Source: an uncultured Acidimicrobium sp.
Lineage (GTDB): Bacteria > Actinomycetota > Acidimicrobiia > Acidimicrobiales > Ilumatobacteraceae
DNA length: 6,506 bases
Assembly (NCBI GenBank): GCA_903850275.1
Contig: CAINLH010000191.1
Coordinates: forward strand, 1 to 6,506
Reading direction: 5' to 3'
The notes under the pieces were generated by a model that ran no database searches, had not been told where the DNA came from, and was given only the letters and a program-made list of their open reading frames with translations. Shown in pieces: positions 1 through 4,880 of this stretch. Position numbers and translations under genes: made by a program. Positions within the stretch are counted from its first letter, which is position 1, and every line of letters begins with the position of its first letter.

Positions 1-1366
1 GCGGAGCCGAGAGCTCTTGATCAATGTCGAGAAAGACGACCGAATCAACATCTTTTAAGCGATGAAGAAGTGACTCTGTTCCGATAAACAACATCTTCGA
101 AATGTCAACTGCATCTTTAGATTGGCTCGATATCTCGACGACGTCTTCGATCTTCCTTCCTGCAGCAAGTGCTATTTCTTCACGTAAGCGAGAAATCCCC
201 GGCTTCAGCACCGCGAACTTGCCGCCTCCACAAGCCAGACAAACTTGTGGGCGAGATACTTTGCAGCGACCACACTCGAACATCGTTTCCGATGTGAGGA
301 TCATTGCGCCATTACACGCCGAACAACGTCCAAGGCTTTTACAAGCAGCGCAAGCTACGAGTTTTGCTCGTCCTTTCGCGTTGTAGACAAGAGCAACCCT
401 CCGTGAATGATCTCGAATTTCAGCCACTAGCGCGCTAGAGACGAGCGAATTGGGCCAGTCATCGTCAACTGAACGATCTACGATTTGAATTGTTGGCCAC
501 TCGGTTGATTCGCGTTGTTCGTCTGCTATTAGTTGTTGATCTTGAGCCCAATGCGCTGCCGTGACGCTTGGAATCGGAGAGCTCAAAATGCACGAAATCT
601 GTTGTTGCTTCGCACGCATTATTGCGACATCGCGAGCGTGCCATGTTGGAGTGCGCTCTTCCTGAAGCGAATCGTCGTGTTCATCGATGACAACAATCGC
701 GCGCAGGTTGGGCACCCTTGCGAAAACTGCACTCCTTGCTCCGATGGCTACATCGACTCCCCCTGCAGCATTTGCCCAATCATCCGGGAGAAGAGCTACG
801 GACAGACCCTGACGCTTGAGCGCTGACGCCAACAACCTTGCGCGCGTAATTGTTGGAATGACGACAAGCGTCGGACCGTTCGTTGCGGCGCCGAGAACCG
901 TTGCGAGTGGAGAAATAGTTGGCCCACGTCTGACGAGCGCATTGAGACCAGATTTCACGCAAGCTGCCACCGAGAGATCCGCTCCGGATTCGAATACCGA
1001 TCGGTCTTTCGCATTTCGAGTGGTGGGAAACGTCTGAACCAGATTTGCAGGAGTGGCGCTCACGAACAGAGACCGAATACGACCTTGCCAACGGCGTCGG
1101 ACATCCGCAAATAGTTGAACGAGATCCGCATCAGGACCACGGCCTTGAATCTTGACAATTGATAACAGGCGCGAGACATCGATGTCAGAGAAATCGTCCT
1201 CTGACTGACCGGTGGACGCAACCCACGCAGAGACTGAGCGACCGTGAAGGACTATGCGTACGCGATCGCCAACTGCCAACACGCCGACCATGCTCTCGGG
1301 TACGACATAGTCGAACAGTTTGTCGATGCCGGTGACATCGGGGACGACACGCGCAATAGTTGTCAG
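1..1366 (-). CDS. priA: Primosomal protein N' (PriA), helicase-deficient actinobacterial type, 3' end outside window
   Basis: Replication-restart factor that in other bacteria binds stalled forks and loads the primosome. About 455 residues are visible and no stop occurs before the left edge. The N-terminus reads ARVVPDV..IDKLFDYVVP, typical of the PriA 3'-DNA-binding domain. A helicase-like region follows: LVVIPT near 167-172 resembles motif Ia, DEHDDS at 228-233 is the motif II (DEEHD) equivalent, and WHARDVA follows it. Eight cysteines in four CxxC pairs (C339/342, C348/351, C365/368, C376/379) form the two-zinc domain. The expected Walker A site (about 143-150) reads ALVRRGPT, so the ATP-binding lysine is missing, as known for actinobacterial PriA. 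Start choice: an in-frame TAA at 1384-1382 blocks upstream starts. The only near-cognate start keeping the conserved N-terminus and giving the usual metK overlap is CTG at 1366 (CTGA overlap). ATT at 1357 is possible; the first ATG (residue 26) would delete conserved sequence. Identity is secure, the exact start less so. Confidence 0.9.
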   Translation of the reverse strand, partial: MTTIARVVPDVTGIDKLFDYVVPESMVGVLAVGDRVRIVLHGRSVSAWVASTGQSEDDFSDIDVSRLLSIVKIQGRGPDADLVQLFADVRRRWQGRIRSLFVSATPANLVQTFPTTRNAKDRSVFESGADLSVAACVKSGLNALVRRGPTISPLATVLGAATNGPTLVVIPTITRARLLASALKRQGLSVALLPDDWANAAGGVDVAIGARSAVFARVPNLRAIVVIDEHDDSLQEERTPTWHARDVAIMRAKQQQISCILSSPIPSVTAAHWAQDQQLIADEQRESTEWPTIQIVDRSVDDDWPNSLVSSALVAEIRDHSRRVALVYNAKGRAKLVACAACKSLGRCSACNGAMILTSETMFECGRCKVSRPQVCLACGGGKFAVLKPGISRLREEIALAAGRKIEDVVEISSQSKDAVDISKMLFIGTESLLHRLKDVDSVVFLDIDQELSAP

Positions 1367-2556
1367 AGTTTGACTGCGGCCTTAAATTCCTTGAGGCGAG
1401 ACAATGTCTCCCACGTAAATTCTGCGTGCTCACGACCGAAGTGGCCATAAGCGGCCGTTTTACGGTAGATCGGACGCTTCAAGTCGAGGTCGCGCACGAT
1501 GGCTGCGGGACGCAAGTCGAACACCGATCGAACGGCCTGCTCGATTTCGATTTCATCGACCGTGTTCGTTCCAAACGTTTCGACCAAAATGCTGATTGGT
1601 TGAGCCATACCGATTGCGTAAGCAACTTGAACCTCGCATCGAGATGCTGCACCTGATGCGACCACATGCTTGGCAACCCACCTAGCCGCATAAGCAGCGG
1701 AGCGGTCTACCTTGGATGGATCTTTGCCGCTGAACGCGCCGCCGCCATGTCGGCCCATACCACCGTAAGTATCGACAATGATCTTGCGACCGGTTAGGCC
1801 GGTGTCGGCATGTGGTCCGCCCTTGACGAAATCACCCGTCGGGTTGACGTGAACTGCGTAATTGTCATTTGCAAACTGCGCTGGGATGACCGGACGAATA
1901 ACTTGCTCGATCAAATCCGGGCGAATCACTGTGTCTCGAGGCTGTCCATCGGCGTGTTGCGTAGAGATGAGAACAGTGGAAAGTCGAACTGGTTTCCCAT
2001 TTTCGTATTCGAACGTCACCTGAGTTTTTCCGTCTGGACGCAAGTATGGAACCGCACCCGATTTACGAACTTCGGCAAGTTTTTCGGCCATGCGGTGTGC
2101 GAGCCAAATCGGCAATGGCATCAATTCGGCTGTCTCGTCACACGCGTAACCAAACATCATTCCCTGGTCGCCGGCGCCTTGGCTATTGAGTTTGTCTTCG
2201 CCGCTCTTGCCCGCGCGAACTTCTTCGCTCTTGTCTACGCCTTGCGCAATGTGCGAGCTCTGTTCATCGATGGAAACGATGACGCCACAGGTATTGCCAT
2301 CGAAACCGTACAGCGCGTTGTCGTAACCAATGTCTTTGATTACTTCGCGAGCCAACTTTGGAATGTCGACATATGCAGAAGTGGTGATCTCGCCAGCTAC
2401 AACACACAAACCGGTAGTGAGAAGGGTTTCGCAGGCGACTCGACCTTGTGGGTCTTCCGCCAAAATTGCGTCCAGGACGGCATCCGAAACCTGGTCGGCC
2501 ATCTTGTCGGGGTGTCCTTCGGTAACGCTCTCCGAAGTGAAGGTAAAGTTTCTCAC
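1363..2556 (-). CDS. metK: S-adenosylmethionine synthetase (methionine adenosyltransferase)
   Basis: Cytosolic enzyme making S-adenosylmethionine from methionine and ATP, releasing phosphate and pyrophosphate. At 397 residues it has normal bacterial length. The N-terminal motif SESVTEGHPDK carries the catalytic His15 and Asp17. Signature 1, GAGDQGMMFGYA, starts at residue 127, and the P-loop-like signature 2, GGGAFSGKD, spans 271-279, followed by PSKVDRSAAYAARW. No conserved motif is broken. A longer reading from GTG at 2592 adds 12 residues with no family counterpart. I chose GTG at 2556 because AGAGGAG sits 5 bases before it and the protein then begins RNFTFTSESVTEGHPDK, as in homologues. 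The gene lies 48 bases after rpoZ and its TGA overlaps the presumed CTG start of priA. In most actinobacteria coaBC lies between rpoZ and metK; here it is absent. Confidence 0.97.
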   Translation of the reverse strand: MRNFTFTSESVTEGHPDKMADQVSDAVLDAILAEDPQGRVACETLLTTGLCVVAGEITTSAYVDIPKLAREVIKDIGYDNALYGFDGNTCGVIVSIDEQSSHIAQGVDKSEEVRAGKSGEDKLNSQGAGDQGMMFGYACDETAELMPLPIWLAHRMAEKLAEVRKSGAVPYLRPDGKTQVTFEYENGKPVRLSTVLISTQHADGQPRDTVIRPDLIEQVIRPVIPAQFANDNYAVHVNPTGDFVKGGPHADTGLTGRKIIVDTYGGMGRHGGGAFSGKDPSKVDRSAAYAARWVAKHVVASGAASRCEVQVAYAIGMAQPISILVETFGTNTVDEIEIEQAVRSVFDLRPAAIVRDLDLKRPIYRKTAAYGHFGREHAEFTWETLSRLKEFKAAVKL

Positions 2557-2560
2557 GAGT

Positions 2561-2568
2561 ACTCCTCT
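2561..2568 (-). promoter_or_regulatory. Strong Shine-Dalgarno of metK (decides the start)
   Basis: On the minus strand the bases read AGAGGAGT, followed after a few bases by GTG at 2556. The purine run and spacing are close to ideal and select this GTG over the in-frame GTG at 2592. Its first two bases belong to the 3' arm of the adjacent stem-loop, so stem formation could affect ribosome access. Confidence 0.85.
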
Positions 2569-2595
2569 AGTGCTGATACGACGATCAGACACTAG
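2567..2595 (-). other. Stem-loop in the rpoZ-metK spacer, abutting the metK ribosome-binding site
   Basis: The transcript reads CUAGUG-U-CUGAU, a six-base loop CGUCGU, then AUCAG-CACUAG. This gives 11 Watson-Crick pairs with a single bulged base (position 2589). It fills most of the 48-base spacer. No U-run follows, so it is not a standard intrinsic terminator. It could set metK translation, protect or process the mRNA 3' of rpoZ, or be incidental. It is too small for any known SAM riboswitch class. The pairing is seen directly; the function is unknown. Confidence 0.6.
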
Positions 2596-2604
2596 TAGAA
2601 AGTG

Positions 2605-2970
2605 TTACTCGGCGTCGGCAACGACCTCGCCGGTTGGCAAATCGGTGGCTTCAAATGATTCCACCACTGCATCGGCAGCAACCTCAAGGAGGGCAGCGTC
2701 CGCGTCGGCTTCTGGCTCTTCGTAGGCCCTCATTGGCACGCTCAGAATTTTGTCGGCGGCGATTTCTTCGAAACTGATCGAAAGCGGCTTGCGCGAGGTT
2801 GAGCTGACCTGTGGTGGAACCATGGTTCCAAGGCCTTCGCCCAGCTGGTTGAAGTACGAGTTGATTTCACGTGCTCGACGAGCGGACAGAGTAACGAGGC
2901 TGAACTTTGACAAGGTGCGCTTCATCAGGCTCTCGAGCGGTGGGTTCATCATGGTGTCTTCAGTGGCCAC
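2605..2970 (-). CDS. rpoZ: DNA-directed RNA polymerase omega subunit with acidic C-terminal tail
   Basis: Small RNA polymerase subunit that wraps the beta' C-terminus and aids assembly; in some bacteria it also helps bind ppGpp. It has 121 residues. The conserved core covers about 8-75: NPPLESLM, SKFSLVTLSARRAREIN, then the hallmark YFNQLGEGLG (39-48) and RKPLSISFEEIA (60-71). Residues 84-121 form a tail with 13 Asp/Glu and no Lys/Arg, which is low-complexity and rich in Ala/Val. The GTG start at 2970 is chosen because AAAGGAA sits 7 bases before it; the in-frame ATG at 2952 (residue 7) has a weaker site but would still keep the core. The gene lies 87 bases after gmk, the usual actinobacterial neighbour. 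The downstream neighbour is metK rather than coaBC. Confidence 0.95.
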   Translation of the reverse strand: MATEDTMMNPPLESLMKRTLSKFSLVTLSARRAREINSYFNQLGEGLGTMVPPQVSSTSRKPLSISFEEIAADKILSVPMRAYEEPEADADAALLEVAADAVVESFEATDLPTGEVVADAE

Positions 2971-3057
2971 GTGGGGTTCCTTTCACTTCAAAATTGGTGG
3001 AGGCGAACTCCAAGGCACACCACTCTAGCGCGAGATTTGGGCGCAGAAACGAGAGAT
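2971..3057 (-). other. gmk-rpoZ intergenic spacer with small nested inverted repeats
   Basis: This is the longest non-coding stretch in the window. On the minus strand it holds a short hairpin TGGAG-TTCGC-CTCCA (3012-2998). An alternative longer-range pairing TGGTG/CACCA (3022-3018 with 2999-2995) overlaps it, and a run of four T follows. The TAGAGT hexamer at about 3028-3023 resembles a -10 box, but no convincing -35 accompanies it. The spacer may hold a weak internal promoter or an mRNA-processing hairpin for rpoZ; neither is strongly supported. Confidence 0.3.
2977..2983 (-). promoter_or_regulatory. Shine-Dalgarno of rpoZ
   Basis: The minus strand reads AAAGGAA, with seven bases between AGGA and the GTG at 2970. 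This spacing favours the GTG start over the internal ATG codons six and seven residues later. Together with the 87-base gap after gmk, it shows rpoZ has independent ribosome entry rather than coupling to gmk. Confidence 0.75.
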
Positions 3058-3609
3058 TTAGGCGCGTTTGGCCCGAGCCGCGTTGATCAATTCGAGCATC
3101 TCATCAATCGTCGCGTTCAAGTCGTCGTTGATCAACACGAAATCTGCGAGGGCCTTTCCGATGGGCTCCTCATCTTCGGCCTTTCGCAACCGCTGCTCCA
3201 CTTTTTGTTCCACGTCTCCCCTGCCCTGCAAACGGGCTCGCTGCTCTTCGCGAGTTGGGGGCAGTACGAACAACAGCATTGCGTCGGGATGCATTTTCTT
3301 CACTTGACTAGCACCATCAACTTCTATTTCAAGAACGATGTCCCGGCCGGCTGGTGCCTCTGGGTTCGGGGTGCCATACATATTGCCGATGAACTCTGTC
3401 CACTCGAGAAAACCGTTGTCTGCAATTCGTTGCTGGAACTGCTCACGGGTAACAAAGACGTAGGCATCTTCTGCCTCGCCCGGCCTTCGCTCGCGAGTCG
3501 TCCAAGATCGGCTCAGCCACAAACGATCATCGCGTTGAACAAGAGCCTCAACAATGGTGCTCTTGCCAACTCCACCAGGCCCTGAGACAACGATGATCAG
3601 CGAACTCAT
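3058..3609 (-). CDS. gmk: Guanylate kinase
   Basis: Cytosolic kinase converting GMP (and dGMP) plus ATP to GDP (dGDP), essential for GTP supply and nucleotide recycling. It has 183 residues, somewhat shorter than the usual 200 or so. The P-loop GPGGVGKST lies at 10-18. The GMP-binding segment SRSWTTRERRPGE spans 33-45, with FLEW (E69) and YGTP (78-81). LEIEVDGASQVKK (93 onward) matches the LEIDxxGAxQV motif, and RLQGRGD begins the lid. Between YGTP and the following Gly-Arg-Asp there are about four fewer residues than in the common form, shortening the helix there. The ATG overlaps the mihF stop as ATGA and no Shine-Dalgarno is evident, so translation is probably coupled to mihF. The mihF-gmk-rpoZ order is a standard actinobacterial arrangement. 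Confidence 0.96.
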   Translation of the reverse strand: MSSLIIVVSGPGGVGKSTIVEALVQRDDRLWLSRSWTTRERRPGEAEDAYVFVTREQFQQRIADNGFLEWTEFIGNMYGTPNPEAPAGRDIVLEIEVDGASQVKKMHPDAMLLFVLPPTREEQRARLQGRGDVEQKVEQRLRKAEDEEPIGKALADFVLINDDLNATIDEMLELINAARAKRA

Positions 3610-3896
3610 GATTGAGTCACTTGTTCAATAATCAGAGAACGCTGCTCTGGAGTGAGATCGCTGAGGTGCGAGCGTTCAGTTAGTGCCATGTCTGAAAGAA
3701 TTCTGCGCGCCTTAACTTTGCCAACATTGGGGAGGCGTTCGATGAGCTTCACTACGTATACGTAGTTGTTGCAGAGGGGCGCAGATTCATCGTCAACCGC
3801 GTCAAACACTGCCTGTATCGCTACGCGACCCGAAGAAACATCGTCACACAGCCGCGCAATATCATCTCGCAATTCGGTGAGTGAAGGCGTCGACAT
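3606..3896 (-). CDS. mihF: Integration host factor, actinobacterial type (mIHF)
   Basis: Nucleoid-associated DNA-binding protein of the mycobacterial IHF / Streptomyces sIHF family, unrelated in fold to the alpha/beta IHF of enterobacteria. It has 96 residues. The diagnostic C-terminal core is clear: KLIERLPNVGKVKARRI (50-66), in which LPNVGKVKA (55-63) matches the DNA-backbone-binding LPGVGKVRA turn. SDMALTERSHLSDLTPEQRSLI follows and matches the family's MERLGI.E.RRVRGLG..Q segment. The N-terminal part (8-37) is acidic (TELRDDIARLCDD ... DAVDDE), whereas better known members are basic there. The C-terminus is short. The ATG lies 9 bases after the pyrD stop, with only a weak AGG upstream. 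Its position directly before gmk strongly supports the assignment; whether it still bends or compacts DNA like mIHF is inference. Confidence 0.85.
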   Translation of the reverse strand: MSTPSLTELRDDIARLCDDVSSGRVAIQAVFDAVDDESAPLCNNYVYVVKLIERLPNVGKVKARRILSDMALTERSHLSDLTPEQRSLIIEQVTQS

Positions 3897-3905
3897 TGCC
3901 TAAGT

Positions 3906-4880
3906 TTATCGTTGTTTCGTTGCCAGTCCGCCTTTGTGAGCGGCGTTAACAACTTCCGACCAATTATTGACACCATGCCTGCTTGCCCATTGACGCATTT
4001 CACGATCGATACGCAGCGCTGCGCGCGGATCTGCAAACGTGGCGGTGCCAACTTGGACACATGATGCACCAGCCATCATCATTTCAACCGCATCTTCACC
4101 CCGGGAAATTCCACCCACTCCGATGATCGGCAATCGTGGCAATCGCGTACGGACATCAAAGATCGTCCGCACCGCGATCGGATGAATGCCATTTCCTGAA
4201 AGCCCACCGCCCCCGTTACCAAGCCCTGGCAAGCCTGATTCAACGTCTATGGCCAAACCCAATGCAGTGTTGATCAATGTCACGGCCTTACAACCTGCCT
4301 CCTCGACCGCCGAAGCAACATCGACCACTCGGTCGGTGTTGGGGCTGAGTTTCGCCCACAGTGGAGTTTTGGACACCGCACATGCTCTGACTATCTCGGC
4401 AGAAAGGTTTTCATCGTGCGCGAATATTCCATGACGGGAATTTGCAGAATTGCTGCTTGAGCCAATATTTGGGCACGACAGATTGATCTCAACGGCTGCG
4501 AGATCTGCTGAAACTTCCGACAAAAGCGTCGCAGCCGATTGGTAATCGTCGATGCTAAATCCCCAAATACTTGCGACAATCGTTGCTCCTACTTTTTTCA
4601 AACGTGGCAAGTCATGCTCTATCCAATGCGCGACTCCCATCCCCTGCAGTCCAACTGCATTCAACATGCCCGCGTTTGTAGGACGAAGACGAGGCGCCTT
4701 GTTGCCGGCCCACTCGAAGGACGACATCGATTTGACGACGATTGCCCCGATCTCTCGCAGGGGAACATATGGATCTAGCTCGTCGGCATGCCCAGCAGTT
4801 CCTGATGCCAACAAAATCGGCGACTTGAACATCACATCGTCTACTCGAACCGAGTGATCGAATTGTGTTTGCCTTTTCAC
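3906..4880 (-). CDS. pyrD: Dihydroorotate dehydrogenase, class 1B-like catalytic subunit
   Basis: FMN enzyme oxidising dihydroorotate to orotate, the fourth step of UMP synthesis, in the cytosol. It has 324 residues in a TIM-barrel layout: PILLASGTAG (21-30), AIVVKSMSS with FMN-site Lys50, NAVGLQ (74-79), NLSCPN (133-138) with catalytic Cys136, AKLSPN (176-181) with Lys177, NTALG (204-208), LSGNGIHPIAVR (227-238), IGVGGI (253-258) and VQVGTA (275-280). Cysteine rather than serine as base, together with the LSGxxIxPIAxR motif, indicates class 1, closest to 1B. Class 1B enzymes normally work with a PyrK electron-transfer subunit, and no pyrK lies next to this gene. The loop after SCPN contains a Ser/Asn-rich segment (140-148). 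The GTG start overlaps the carB stop (GTGA), with AGGAG 11 bases upstream, implying coupling to carB. Confidence 0.93.
   Translation of the reverse strand: MKRQTQFDHSVRVDDVMFKSPILLASGTAGHADELDPYVPLREIGAIVVKSMSSFEWAGNKAPRLRPTNAGMLNAVGLQGMGVAHWIEHDLPRLKKVGATIVASIWGFSIDDYQSAATLLSEVSADLAAVEINLSCPNIGSSSNSANSRHGIFAHDENLSAEIVRACAVSKTPLWAKLSPNTDRVVDVASAVEEAGCKAVTLINTALGLAIDVESGLPGLGNGGGGLSGNGIHPIAVRTIFDVRTRLPRLPIIGVGGISRGEDAVEMMMAGASCVQVGTATFADPRAALRIDREMRQWASRHGVNNWSEVVNAAHKGGLATKQR

Noticed and set aside
780..1091. A 103-codon minus-strand frame inside priA
   Set aside because: It is in a different phase from priA, which encodes recognisable PriA motifs on both sides and throughout this stretch.
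1185..1448. An 87-codon minus-strand frame spanning the metK-priA junction
   Set aside because: It lies in the third phase across two real genes, is Arg/Cys/His-rich noise, and the conserved priA and metK frames explain the region.
1810..2595. A 261-codon open frame on the plus strand opposite metK
   Set aside because: It is the antisense shadow of metK, whose protein is fully conserved. The product shows no recognisable domain, and no separate ribosome-binding site or operon context supports it.
2567..2595. The rpoZ-metK inverted repeat as a rho-independent terminator
   Set aside because: No run of U follows the stem in the transcribed direction, only the Shine-Dalgarno and start codon of metK, so termination is unlikely.
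2557..2604. A SAM riboswitch upstream of metK
   Set aside because: The spacer is one simple stem-loop of under 50 bases; it lacks the multi-helix cores or pseudoknot elements of the SAM riboswitch classes I know.
2995..3012. The small hairpin plus TTTT before rpoZ as an intrinsic terminator
   Set aside because: The stem is only 5 bp, several bases separate it from a four-T run, and it sits directly upstream of a co-directional gene with a good ribosome-binding site.
2971..3585. A 204-codon open frame on the plus strand opposite gmk
   Set aside because: It is antisense to an intact guanylate kinase, has an unstructured composition, and resembles no family I know.
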